Notes: generated from the sequence alone by a model not told the origin. DNA of 13,439 nucleotides from Chloroflexota bacterium (GCA_021796315.1 JAJYOH010000098.1:1-13439), one strand, 5' to 3'. Shown: positions 1 to 6,804, counted from the first letter of the stretch. Numbers and translations are program-made.

Positions 1-1219
1 TCAGCAGGTTCGAGACCAGCAGGTAATCGAGATCGCTTTCGTTCTCGCCGAACGACAGCGCCACGTGCTTGCCGCCTTCGAGCGAATTGATGATCTGCAT
101 CACGCTGTCCGAGGCGGGCTTCTCGACGATGTAATGTTTGTTGAACAGCCGGCGCAGTTTATCCTGCAGCGACTCGGCCGCCATCACGTTCACGCCGTTC
201 TCGTTTGCCCATTGAGCAACACTTCCATCCGCTGGAACTTTTTGCTTCTTTCCTCTTTCATCTTCGATCTCGACTTCGTCGCGAGTCATGGCGCGAAATG
301 TTGCAAACCAATTTTCTCCAAACGACATGTACAACGCATTCAACGTGGTGGGTGTGGTCTCTTTCAGATTCAATTCGCGCGTCAGCATTTCGATATCGGA
401 TGAAGAAATATCGGACATCGCCAGCTCGAGATTGAAATCCGGACTCTGTCCGCGAATCGTCGCGCCGCCGCCCAATCCCACCACGTTCAGGCGGGACTTG
501 AATTTGGTCTTCAATCCCGTCACGGCCTTTTTCGTGTCTGAGGCCACATCGTCATAACCATATTCGTTGTGCATGTCCAGCACCAGCACGGATGCCTTGT
601 TATGATGCATCAAGCCCGCCAGCACCAGACGTGTGAGGAACGATTTGCCGGTTCCCGTCGCGCCGAATACGCCTGACGAGCGCTGGATGAATTTATCCAG
701 ATTGATGCAGACCGGATGTCCCTGCTCGCGTGTGTACCCGATCACGAAGTTCCCGTCGTCTCCGGGGTCGCCGAAAATTTCAGCGATGTCGCCCTGCCCC
801 GCCAGATAAACCGGCGCGTGATGCGGCGGCACATTCTTGACCGGTAAGATACGCGGCTCATCCTTCAAGCCTGCGTCGATTTTTCCGCGCCAATCTTTAT
901 ACTCTGGCGTGCCGAGTTCCGGTCCGATCTCGAGCATCAGATTCGGCAGCACTTCGAGATTGGCGTACAACGTCTGACCGTGCAGCGCCTTGGCGATGTT
1001 GGCCGGGAAGCGGACTTCGGTCTGCTCATCGGCGAAGCGCGGGTCTGTTGCGCCAAGCTGGATGTCGGTCACGATACCGTAATAATTCCACTCTCCGCTT
1101 TGGATGACGACGAACGCGCCTTCCTGAATCTCCTGCGGCGAGACCGTGAGTCTCACCCGGAAGTTTTCCTTTAATCCGCCACCGACGAGATAGCCGATTT
1201 GAGTTCGTTGTTGTTCCAT
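1..1219 (-). CDS. herA: HerA-type DNA translocase/helicase ATPase, C-terminus cut by window edge
   Basis: The frame is open from the ATG at 1219 to the left edge (406 codons visible), so the protein is missing its C-terminus. The N-terminal ~130 residues look like a HAS-barrel (starting QIGYLVGGG). A Walker A motif GATGTGKS lies at residues 186-193, and a Walker B strand VLVLDMHNE has its acidic residues at D215 and E219; the MHNE form is typical of HerA/FtsK-like hexameric translocases. HerA family proteins form a hexamer that pumps DNA and partners with the NurA nuclease in end resection; a nurA gene lies upstream in the same operon. The start is fixed by a good ribosome binding site, AGAGGTGA, about 3 bases before the ATG. 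That site sits just inside the boundary of the repeat-bounded GxxExxY cassette and has been left intact. Family assignment is firm; the exact subfamily is not, because the C-terminal half is absent. Confidence 0.9.
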   Translation of the reverse strand, partial: MEQQRTQIGYLVGGGLKENFRVRLTVSPQEIQEGAFVVIQSGEWNYYGIVTDIQLGATDPRFADEQTEVRFPANIAKALHGQTLYANLEVLPNLMLEIGPELGTPEYKDWRGKIDAGLKDEPRILPVKNVPPHHAPVYLAGQGDIAEIFGDPGDDGNFVIGYTREQGHPVCINLDKFIQRSSGVFGATGTGKSFLTRLVLAGLMHHNKASVLVLDMHNEYGYDDVASDTKKAVTGLKTKFKSRLNVVGLGGGATIRGQSPDFNLELAMSDISSSDIEMLTRELNLKETTPTTLNALYMSFGENWFATFRAMTRDEVEIEDERGKKQKVPADGSVAQWANENGVNVMAAESLQDKLRRLFNKHYIVEKPASDSVMQIINSLEGGKHVALSFGENESDLDYLLVSNLL

Positions 1220-1233
1220 AAATCACCTCTTTT

Positions 1234-1264
1234 TTAAACACAAAGGACACGAAGTACACAAAGG
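1234..1264 (+). repeat. Left terminal repeat of the GxxExxY cassette (CAAAGGACACGAAG type)
   Basis: Units of the form CAAAGGACACGAAG and TACACAAAGG follow one another. It is inverted relative to 1752-1782 with roughly five mismatches over 31 bases. It abuts the GxxExxY stop codon on one side and the herA ribosome binding site on the other. Confidence 0.7.
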
Positions 1265-1684
1265 TTAAAAGACAATCCGTTTGATGCCGTCCTTTAGATG
1301 AGATACGTTGAAGTTAATGAGAAAGCCAAGACGGATGCCGCTCAAACGGAGGTATGTCATTAACTGCGCTTCGTATACAGGGTTCATTTGCTCTACAGCT
1401 TTGAGTTCTACAATCACACTTTTCGCAACCAACATATCAAGGCGCAAACCCGATTCAAGTTTTACTCCCTCGAACATAATTGGAAGTTTGACCTCTGTTT
1501 CTACAAGTGTTCCGCCGCTTTCAATGACATGCTTCATGGCAACTTGATAAACCGATTCGAGCAGACCCGGTCCCAAGACTGTATGAACCTTGAAGGCTGC
1601 GTCAAGAACAATCTTGCCTATCTTTTCAGTTTCGGCAGGGATGATCGGATAAATCTTCTTAGTTGGATTCAATGCATTTGCCAT
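1265..1684 (-). CDS. GxxExxY protein, PD-(D/E)XK nuclease-like superfamily
   Basis: This 139-residue protein has the motif that names its family: G40-x-x-E43-x-x-Y46 within HTVLGPGLLESVY. Downstream are a conserved RLDMLV segment (D83), a VIVELKAVE strand (E93, K95) and an EAQLMTYL helix (Q107). The D83 ... E93-x-K95 spacing resembles the PD-(D/E)XK nuclease core, and the family is classed as PDDEXK_3-like. No enzymatic activity has been firmly assigned to the family, so nuclease action is an inference from the fold. Length is normal and the protein looks complete. The ribosome binding site is weak (GGAAAAAG about 4 bases upstream). It lies between the HAS-barrel gene and herA, bounded by inverted repeats, and is probably a passenger rather than an original member of the DNA-processing operon. 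Confidence 0.85.
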   Translation of the reverse strand: MANALNPTKKIYPIIPAETEKIGKIVLDAAFKVHTVLGPGLLESVYQVAMKHVIESGGTLVETEVKLPIMFEGVKLESGLRLDMLVAKSVIVELKAVEQMNPVYEAQLMTYLRLSGIRLGFLINFNVSHLKDGIKRIVF

Positions 1685-1751
1685 TTTCTTTTTCCAAACT
1701 CATCCTTAAACAAAGTTGAAACAAATGTGCCTTGCCAAATTACATTCAAAA

Positions 1752-1782
1752 ACTTAGTGTCCTTTGTGTCCTTCGTGTTTAA
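1752..1782 (-). repeat. Right terminal repeat of the GxxExxY cassette
   Basis: This is the inverted partner of 1234-1264. Read on the minus strand it shows alternating CACGAAGG / CACAAAGG units. It ends 6 bases from the HAS-barrel gene stop codon (1788-1790) and lies about 67 bases before the GxxExxY start. Confidence 0.7.
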
Positions 1783-1787
1783 TTATT

Positions 1788-2381
1788 TTAAATAATTTCT
1801 CCCAATGCTCCCAGCACCGACATCAGCGCCGGGTAATCATCGCGCAATAAAGTGATCACTTCATGCGTTGCATATTCTTTCCACTTTCCACTTTCTTTCC
1901 CATGCGCCTTACTCGCCTGCATGATATGTGCCGCAAGGATTTCACCGAGGGGAATATCCTTTGAATTCAAGATATGTCTGAAATATCCGAACTTTTCGGT
2001 AAACCGCACTACATCCTTCTCATCGCACAAATAGATCACATCCAAACTCAGCGGCGGACGCGGCGGCAAAAGATGAAATATCTTCCCATCCTGTTCGTAT
2101 CCCACCGCCAGCACGGACATTTCCACCGGCACGATGCGTCGTTCGCGGTTGTCGCGCATCACTTCCGCGCTGACATTATCTGCCGTAACGAGTTGGCGCA
2201 CCAGCCCATCATCGTCGATGTGAATATCGTGGATGAGTCCATAAATTTGATATGTGTCGCTCAGTGGGGCGCGTACCAACGCCCCAAAGGATGGCGCGTT
2301 AAGTTGGTTGACGCGGCATCCGGCGATGAAGCCCGTTGTGCCTGCGCGCAGTAAACGTCCGATCTCGATTTGCTCTGCCAT
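1788..2381 (-). CDS. HAS-barrel domain protein of the HerA-NurA operon
   Basis: This 197-residue protein opens with a beta-rich segment, IGRLLRAGTTGFIAGCRV, then FGALVRAPL and IYGLIHDIHI. The pattern resembles the HAS-barrel found at the N-terminus of HerA and of ATP synthase subunits; stand-alone barrel proteins of this size accompany HerA/NurA in some bacteria. The C-terminal ~90 residues (after LLPPRPPLSLDVIYL) look mostly helical. There is no ATPase motif, so it cannot replace HerA; a structural or adaptor role in the HerA-NurA complex is an inference. The frame extends upstream to 2492, but that extension is encoded by a repeat element. The ATG at 2381 is preceded by a strong ribosome binding site, GGGAGGA, about 6 bases away, which decides the start. 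It lies between nurA upstream and the GxxExxY cassette downstream. Confidence 0.75.
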   Translation of the reverse strand: MAEQIEIGRLLRAGTTGFIAGCRVNQLNAPSFGALVRAPLSDTYQIYGLIHDIHIDDDGLVRQLVTADNVSAEVMRDNRERRIVPVEMSVLAVGYEQDGKIFHLLPPRPPLSLDVIYLCDEKDVVRFTEKFGYFRHILNSKDIPLGEILAAHIMQASKAHGKESGKWKEYATHEVITLLRDDYPALMSVLGALGEII

Positions 2382-2393
2382 AAATATTCCTCC

Positions 2394-2541
2394 CGTCATT
2401 GCGAACCCGAAGGGCGACACTTGCACCGCACTGCGTTCCCAGCACCTGCGGCTCTGGGCAGGTGTGGTGCAGTGCAGGTGAGCAATCTCCAACTTCGCAA
2501 GGGATTGCTTCGTCGCCGGTTTGCGGCTCCTCGCAATGACG
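2394..2541. repeat. Inverted-repeat element (CGTCATTGCGA ... TCGCAATGACG) in the operon gap
   Basis: Perfect 11-base inverted ends, CGTCATTGCGA at 2394-2404 and TCGCAATGACG at 2531-2541, bound 148 bp. Inside are sequences such as GAGCAATCTCC and GGATTGCTTCGTCG. This resembles a widespread bacterial repeat whose reverse complement reads roughly CGTCATTGCGAGGAGC...; that recognition is from memory. The element also holds a second imperfect palindrome around the CAGCACCTGC / GGCAGGTG segments. It almost exactly fills the gap between the nurA stop codon (2544) and the HAS-barrel start (2381). Confidence 0.8.
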
Positions 2542-2543
2542 AA

Positions 2544-3728
2544 TTATCTTTTTGTTCTTCCCTTTAAATCCTTCGCCGATTGTTTGTTCGAGCCTTCATC
2601 GATCTCTTCGTTATTCCGGCGCAATTCCATTGCCAGCATTTGTTCGATCTGCTGCTTCTCTTCATTCTTTACCACGGCTGTTTCGTGCGCGCGATGAAGC
2701 AAATATGGATACGGCCTGCTTCCCATCATGTTACACTGCTCGACCAAAATGCCATGCAATAAATCGAGTTTCTCCTTATCGTCAACGATCCACTTGGGGA
2801 TTTCGACTCGCACCGGCCAGGGATGTCCGTCTGTGCCGACGTTGAGATAGAAGAAATGCAAAGAAAGCGCGCCGCGATAATTTTTTTCCGAGCTGGATTG
2901 AATGGCGAAAACTGCTGAACGATGACCGGGCGGTAATAATGGATTCTTTGGTTCGCCGAACAGCCAGCGGTCACTCACACCGAGCAGGGGATGATATTCC
3001 CGTAATTTTTGGATCTGTTCATTGTCAGCGCTGGCGATTTCGAGCAGACGAATCACCAGGTCGGCGGACGGCTTGTCCACGTAACCGGCAGTTACCACGC
3101 CGCGCGTTTGTAAACGCGACAACACGCCAACATATTTTTGGACAAAGTCCGCATACGATTGGCCGTCTTCGCCTTTTGCGCCCCACAATTCTATCGGCCC
3201 ATCTGTGAATGTGATGACCGGACCTTTGATGCCTTTGGATAACTCGTCAAGTTTGGTGCGCTCGGCAAGGTCGCGCTTCAAAGCCACCATGCCATCCGAC
3301 ATCGGAATGCCGTTCGGTAACAGATCGTCGCCGTAAAATAATTCGCTGTCTGTTTTGATTTGGGGAGTCTCGCCCGAATTTAATTTCATGATGATCGCGC
3401 CGACATTGACAAGGCCGAATTGAATCGCCGCATGCCTATCGGGGTTGATCTGCGAACCGTCAGCGGCGATGAGAGTCGCTTCTTTAACGGCGTCCGGCGG
3501 CGGGTAGGATGAAGCGAGCGACTCATCCAGCGGCAGCGCGCAGCGGATGTTGGCGTCGGCGGCTTTGGCGGAATCCACTTTCGTGCGCAGCAAATCAAAT
3601 TGAGAATCGTATTGACTCAGCAATTTGCGCGCGAAAGCCTGGGACTCTTCTTTCTTCTTTCGCCTTTCTTTTGCTCCTACACCGATTTCTTTTATGCGTG
3701 TGTAGACCTGCTGATAATCAATTGGCAT
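2544..3728 (-). CDS. nurA: NurA-domain 5'-3' nuclease
   Basis: This 394-residue protein carries the NurA pattern: AADGSQINPDRH with D90 as a predicted metal ligand, FTDGPIELW with D176 and E180, GYVDKPSADLVIRLLE around D218, PVRVEIPKW with E309, and PYPYLLHRAHETAVV with H345 and H348 near the C-terminus. NurA enzymes are Mn-dependent nucleases that work with the HerA translocase to resect DNA ends; herA is the last gene seen in this operon. The N-terminus (residues 10-50) is charged and probably helical, and the last 40 residues are a hydrophilic tail rich in Glu, Asn and Lys. The ATG at 3728 has only a weak purine stretch (AAAGAGA) upstream. It is the first gene of the minus-strand operon, divergent from the SIMPL lipoprotein gene. 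Family assignment rests on all the expected acidic motifs being present. Confidence 0.9.
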   Translation of the reverse strand: MPIDYQQVYTRIKEIGVGAKERRKKKEESQAFARKLLSQYDSQFDLLRTKVDSAKAADANIRCALPLDESLASSYPPPDAVKEATLIAADGSQINPDRHAAIQFGLVNVGAIIMKLNSGETPQIKTDSELFYGDDLLPNGIPMSDGMVALKRDLAERTKLDELSKGIKGPVITFTDGPIELWGAKGEDGQSYADFVQKYVGVLSRLQTRGVVTAGYVDKPSADLVIRLLEIASADNEQIQKLREYHPLLGVSDRWLFGEPKNPLLPPGHRSAVFAIQSSSEKNYRGALSLHFFYLNVGTDGHPWPVRVEIPKWIVDDKEKLDLLHGILVEQCNMMGSRPYPYLLHRAHETAVVKNEEKQQIEQMLAMELRRNNEEIDEGSNKQSAKDLKGRTKR

Positions 3729-3761
3729 GTTTTCTCTTTGAGATAGAACAAATGTACAAAG

Positions 3762-3790
3762 ATTTTACAGGTAAACTGGATAAAATACAA
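3762..3790 (-). promoter_or_regulatory. Candidate promoter of the nurA operon
   Basis: On the minus strand a TTGTAT box (3785-3790) and a TAAAAT box (3762-3767) are separated by 17 bases, with the predicted start roughly 30 bases before the nurA ATG. The -10 box matches the sigma-70 consensus at five of six positions, the -35 box at only three. It lies in the short divergent region shared with the SIMPL gene; I saw no equally good promoter facing the other way. Confidence 0.4.
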
Positions 3791-3855
3791 GCCATCTGCC
3801 AGGAACTTTTTTAAACGCCTTGCGTCTTAGCTGCGATACTTCAAAAGGAGAGAAA

Positions 3856-4587
3856 ATGAAAATCAAGACTCTATCCGTTTCAGTTATTTTACTGGCTGCG
3901 GTTGCGTTGAGCGCCTGCGGCCCGGCTACGATTGTTGCCAACCCTGTGCCGCCTCAGCGCACGATGAACGTCAATGGCACCGGCATGGTCATGTTGACGC
4001 CCGACATTGCCTACATCAATATCGGCGTGCATACGGAATTGCCCACGGCCGCAGAGGCGGTTTCGTCCAACACCACGCAGACCCAGCAAGTGGTGGATGC
4101 GATCAAGAGCATGGGTGTGGATGCCAAGGATATTCGCACAACGAACTTTAGTATTTATGCCAACACACAAACCGATCCGCAGACTGGCGCGAGAACCGGC
4201 ACGACTTATGTGGTTGATAACACGGTGTATGTGACAGTCCGCAAGCTCGATACGCTTGGCGATCTGTTGGATGCCAGCGTCAAGGCGGGCGCCAATAGCA
4301 TCAACAGTATTCAGTTCGATGTGCAGGATAAGACTGCCGCCATCAAACAGGCGCGCGATGCGGCTGTGAAGGATGCCCGCACCCAGGCCGAAGAGTTGGC
4401 TTCCGCTTCGGGCGTCACGCTTGGCGACCTGCAAACGGTCAGCTTTTACGACAGCATTCCCACTCCGATGGCGGATGCTTACGGTAAAGGTGGCGGTGGT
4501 GTGATGAACGCGGCGGCAGCCGTACCCGTCAGCGCCGGACAGTTGACCATTACGGTGACTGTCAACATGGTTTACGAAATCAAGTAA
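3856..4587 (+). CDS. SIMPL-domain (DUF541) lipoprotein
   Basis: This 243-residue protein begins with a lipoprotein signal: a short basic start (MKIK), a hydrophobic stretch and the lipobox LSAC, placing the acylated cysteine at C21. The mature protein is a SIMPL/DUF541 domain: MNVNGTGMVMLTPDIAYINIGV, then SNTTQTQQVVDAIKSMGV, DIRTTNFSI, a long AAIKQARDAAVKDARTQAEELA helix region, and the final strand GQLTITVTVNMVYEIK. Family members are periplasmic or surface proteins of poorly defined function, some linked to stress. A longer reading from 3820 is possible, but the ATG at 3856 has a clear ribosome binding site (AAAAGGAGAG) and gives a proper signal peptide. It is a single-gene unit followed by a strong hairpin. 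A Gly-rich, Ala-rich loop (GKGGGGVMNAAAA) lies near the C-terminus. Confidence 0.88.
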   Translation: MKIKTLSVSVILLAAVALSACGPATIVANPVPPQRTMNVNGTGMVMLTPDIAYINIGVHTELPTAAEAVSSNTTQTQQVVDAIKSMGVDAKDIRTTNFSIYANTQTDPQTGARTGTTYVVDNTVYVTVRKLDTLGDLLDASVKAGANSINSIQFDVQDKTAAIKQARDAAVKDARTQAEELASASGVTLGDLQTVSFYDSIPTPMADAYGKGGGGVMNAAAAVPVSAGQLTITVTVNMVYEIK

Positions 4588-4611
4588 CCGTTTCTATCTT
4601 CAATTTGAATT

Positions 4612-4646
4612 AAGCTGCCTCATCTTTAATGAAGATGAGGCAGCTT
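4612..4646 (+). terminator. Perfect 15-bp hairpin after the SIMPL gene
   Basis: AAGCTGCCTCATCTT and its exact reverse complement are separated by a 5-base loop (TAATG), 24 bases after the SIMPL stop codon. The stem is strong, but no run of T follows (next bases GCTGATTTAG), so it is not a classic intrinsic terminator. It could end transcription in another way or protect the 3' end. Confidence 0.6.
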
Positions 4647-4671
4647 GCTGATTTAGCAATGACAGGGCGGT

Positions 4672-4677
4672 TATAAT
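4672..4677 (+). promoter_or_regulatory. Candidate -10 box (TATAAT) for the dehydrogenase gene
   Basis: A perfect TATAAT lies 28 bases before the ATG at 4706, just after the hairpin that separates this gene from the SIMPL gene. No good -35 box stands at the usual distance (TGATTT at best). The position, between a hairpin and a good ribosome binding site, supports an independent transcription start. Confidence 0.4.
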
Positions 4678-4705
4678 CCCTCCAACTTTTCCAGAGGAGA
4701 TTCTC

Positions 4706-5602
4706 ATGTCCACTACTTCGCTCAAAGTCGGTTACATCGGCCTTGGATTGATGGGCAAGTCCATCGCCCGTAATATTCTCAAAGCGGGCTTTCCCCTCGT
4801 TGTTCATAATCGTTCGCGCGCGGCGGTGGATGAACTCGTTGCGGAAGGCGCCATAGCCGCTTCGTCCCCGGCGGTAGTGGCCGCGCAGGTCGATGTGGTT
4901 TTTACCAATCTGCCAGATTCTCCGGACGTCGAATTGGTGGCGTTGGGGAAAAAGGGCATCATCGAGGGCGCACATTCCGGGTTGATCTTCGTTGACAATT
5001 CCACCATCAAACCGGCCTCGGCGCGCATGATCGCGGAAAAGTTGTCAGCCAGAGGCGTGCTGTCGCTGGATGCGCCCGTTTCGGGCGGCGACATCGGAGC
5101 GAAGAACGGCACACTGACCATCATGGTCGGCGGCGATGCATCCGCGCTGGAAAAAGTCATGCCGGTTTTTATGGCGATGGGCAAAACCGTCACGCACGTT
5201 GGCGATGCAGGCGCGGGACAGGTCGCGAAGGCGGCCAATCAAATCATGGTCGCGGCGCAGATGGTGGCAATGGGCGAGCTGTTGATCTTCTCGAAGAAGG
5301 CCGGTGTCGATCCGCAAAAAGTGATGGACGCGATCAAAGGCGGCGCGGCGCAATGCTGGACGCTGGATGTCAAGCCGCCGCGTTTATTCGCTGGCAATCG
5401 CAATCCGGGTTTCAAGGCGCACATGCAGTTGAAAGATATGAAGATCGTGTTGGATACGGCGCGTGAATTCGACATCCCGCTTTCGTCTGCAACGGAGAAT
5501 ACAAAACTTTTTCAACAGATGATCGAGATGGGCTTGGGCGAACTGGATAACTCGGCAGTGGTGGCAGTGATCGAAAAATTGGCCGGGATTGAATTAATAT
5601 GA
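4706..5602 (+). CDS. NAD(P)-dependent beta-hydroxyacid dehydrogenase (GarR / 3-hydroxyisobutyrate dehydrogenase family)
   Basis: This 298-residue protein shows the full family pattern. A Rossmann motif GYIGLGLMG lies at residues 9-17, and the substrate-binding DAPVSGG is at 122-128. The catalytic-helix motif GAGQVAKAANQ contains K175 (the expected catalytic lysine) and N178. The second-domain sequence FKAHMQLKDMKI carries K243. The family reduces small semialdehydes (tartronate semialdehyde, succinate semialdehyde) or oxidises beta-hydroxyacids; the substrate cannot be read from this sequence. The HNRSR after the second beta-strand suggests a preference for NADP over NAD, an inference from charge. 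The start has a clear ribosome binding site (AGAGGAGA, 6 bases before the ATG). Length is normal. It stands alone, with no pathway genes next to it. Confidence 0.9.
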   Translation: MSTTSLKVGYIGLGLMGKSIARNILKAGFPLVVHNRSRAAVDELVAEGAIAASSPAVVAAQVDVVFTNLPDSPDVELVALGKKGIIEGAHSGLIFVDNSTIKPASARMIAEKLSARGVLSLDAPVSGGDIGAKNGTLTIMVGGDASALEKVMPVFMAMGKTVTHVGDAGAGQVAKAANQIMVAAQMVAMGELLIFSKKAGVDPQKVMDAIKGGAAQCWTLDVKPPRLFAGNRNPGFKAHMQLKDMKIVLDTAREFDIPLSSATENTKLFQQMIEMGLGELDNSAVVAVIEKLAGIELI

Positions 5603-5718
5603 TTGTCACGCCCATCCACGAATCCTGCCCGATCAAGTAAATCAAAATAGGCGAACCGCAACCCTCAAAGAACAAAGGGCTAAGGAGCGAAACTCGCCAG
5701 GAAAAAAACAAAAAACAA
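5603..5718. other. Gene-free stretch before the nested inverted repeat
   Basis: I see no gene here. The stretch includes a purine-rich part (AACAAAGGGCTAAGGAGCGA) and an A-rich run just before the repeat element. No convincing terminator for the upstream dehydrogenase gene is visible. Confidence 0.5.
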
Positions 5719-5879
5719 CTAGCCGCCTGACAGATTGATGTCTGCTAAAAAAATAGAACGCGGGTAACGCAGATTTAACGGATTTTCGCTGATTTTTTCA
5801 AAGGAAACCGCGCGAATCCGCATCATCCGCAAACTCTGTGTTCTATTCCTGGCAATTTTTTAAAGTGTCAGGTGGTTAG
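5719..5879. repeat. Nested inverted-repeat element, MITE-like, 161 bp
   Basis: The outer ends are CTAGCCGCCTGACA (5719-5732) and TGTCAGGTGGTTAG (5866-5879), inverted with two mismatches over 14 bases. Inside them AATAGAAC (5752-5759) pairs exactly with GTTCTATT (5840-5847). The core holds GCAGATTTAACGGATTTTCG facing CCGCGCGAATCCGCATCATC, an imperfect inverted pair. The whole unit could fold into one long hairpin. It carries no gene. The arrangement fits a non-autonomous element, though no target duplication is evident. Confidence 0.65.
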
Positions 5880-5887
5880 AAAAAAAC

Positions 5888-5917
5888 TTTGCGTTCTTTG
5901 CGCGCTTGGCGGTTAAA
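5888..5917 (+). repeat. CTTTGCGTTCTTTGCG-type repeat next to the YitT start
   Basis: The sequence CTTTGCGTTCTTTGCGCGCT continues into TGGCGGTTA and ends just before the YitT start codon. Similar words occur in the hairpin at 6805-6882 (GGCGTCTTTGCGTTA). It leaves no room for a normal ribosome binding site for the following gene. Confidence 0.5.
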
Positions 5918-5920
5918 AAA

Positions 5921-6799
5921 ATGATGAACTCTCTTAAACATTACTGGCCCACTTTTCGCGATTATGTTTTGATCTTTGTCGGTTCGGTGATCGAAGCGAT
6001 CGCGCTGCGACTCTTTCTCGTCCCGGCGAATCTGGCGAGCGGAGGCGTGAGCGGAATCGCACAACTGCTCAATCACTATACTGGCTGGCCGATCGGCGTC
6101 ATGGTCCTCCTTGGAAACCTGCCGCTCTTTGCCATCGGCTGGCGTTACCTCGGCGGACGGCGCTTTGCGCTCCGCACCGCTTTTTCGATTATCGTTTATT
6201 CCCTGGTCGTTGACCTGATCCCGCGCCTTCATTTGATTCCGGCCAATGGCATCACCGACGATATTTTTCTCAACTCACTTTATGGCGCGGTTGTGGCGGG
6301 CGTGGGATATGGCCTGGTTTATCGGGCGCGTTCCACCAGCGGCGGCTCGGATATTCTGGCGCGCATCCTGAATCATTATCGCAGCGTCTCGATGACGCAA
6401 AGTTATCTGATGGTCGATTCGGCTGTCATCCTTGCGGCGGGATTTGTCTTCGGCTGGAAGCAGGCGCTTTATGCGATCATTACTTTATATGTAAGCGGGA
6501 TCGTTTCTGAAACCATCCTTGAAGGCTCGGGCACAGTCCGCACGGCGCTGATCATCACCGCCCAACCGGATCATGTTTCGATGCGCGTGCTGGATGAACT
6601 CGAGCGTGGCGTGACGATCTTACAGGGCACAGGCGCATATACTGGCGAAGACCGTCCGGTTTTGTATTGCGTGATCACACGCGCCGAAGTCGCACAGTTA
6701 AAGGCCATCGTGCAGGAAGCCGATCCGCAGGCGTTTATTGTCATCGGCGTGGCGCATGAAGCGCTGGGTGAAGGATTTAAATCTTTGCAAAGAACGTAG
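5921..6799 (+). CDS. YitT family membrane protein with C-terminal DUF2179 domain
   Basis: This 292-residue protein has an N-terminal membrane part of five to six helices (DYVLIFVGSVIEAIALRLFL, GVMVLLGNLPLFAIGW, AFSIIVYSLVVDLI, LYGAVVAGVGYGLVY, LMVDSAVILAAGFVFGW, ALYAIITLYVSGIVSETI). The conserved YitT sequences VPANLASGGVSGIAQLL and STSGGSDILARIL are present. The soluble C-terminus (about residues 205-290) matches DUF2179: TGEDRPVLYCVITRAEVAQL and AFIVI...AHEALGEGF. The family is widespread; the transported molecule or signal is not established. An in-frame TTG at 5906 lies inside repeat DNA, so I prefer the ATG at 5921 (or 5924). No ribosome binding site is visible for any of these. It faces era across a long hairpin. 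Confidence 0.9.
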   Translation: MMNSLKHYWPTFRDYVLIFVGSVIEAIALRLFLVPANLASGGVSGIAQLLNHYTGWPIGVMVLLGNLPLFAIGWRYLGGRRFALRTAFSIIVYSLVVDLIPRLHLIPANGITDDIFLNSLYGAVVAGVGYGLVYRARSTSGGSDILARILNHYRSVSMTQSYLMVDSAVILAAGFVFGWKQALYAIITLYVSGIVSETILEGSGTVRTALIITAQPDHVSMRVLDELERGVTILQGTGAYTGEDRPVLYCVITRAEVAQLKAIVQEADPQAFIVIGVAHEALGEGFKSLQRT

Positions 6800-6804
6800 G
6801 AAAG

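Larger units (their letters stand above)
1234..1782. mobile_element. Cassette with imperfect terminal inverted repeats carrying a GxxExxY gene
   Basis: Two related 31-base sequences lie in inverted orientation: 1234-1264 (starts TTAAACACAAAGGACACGAA) and 1752-1782 (reverse complement starts TTAAACACGAAGGACACAAA), matching at about 26 of 31 positions by eye. Between them sits one gene, GxxExxY, whose stop codon begins at the base after the left repeat. The outer boundaries fall 14 bases from the herA start codon and 6 bases from the stop of the HAS-barrel gene, so both flanking genes are intact. No transposase is present, and I could not recognise a target-site duplication. Calling it mobile is an inference from the layout; it could also be an old repeat pair that the gene landed between. 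Confidence 0.6.

Noticed and set aside
1..1219. HerA as part of an antiphage system (such as HerA with SIR2 or DUF4297 partners)
   Set aside because: The genes beside it are nurA and a HAS-barrel protein, the DNA end-processing set; no SIR2 or DUF4297 gene is visible.
1234..1782. CRISPR-like repeats
   Set aside because: The CAAAGGACACGAAG units are inverted copies at the ends of one cassette, without regular spacing or spacers; no cas gene is present.
1388..1795. 135-codon plus-strand frame opposite the GxxExxY gene
   Set aside because: It lies antisense to a gene with clear family motifs and runs into the terminal repeat.
2382..2492. Upstream extension of the HAS-barrel protein
   Set aside because: The extra codons are translated repeat DNA, and a strong ribosome binding site stands before the ATG at 2381.
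3889..4434. 181-codon reading frame on the minus strand inside the SIMPL gene
   Set aside because: It is His/Arg-rich, has no recognisable motif and is fully opposite a well-supported lipoprotein gene.
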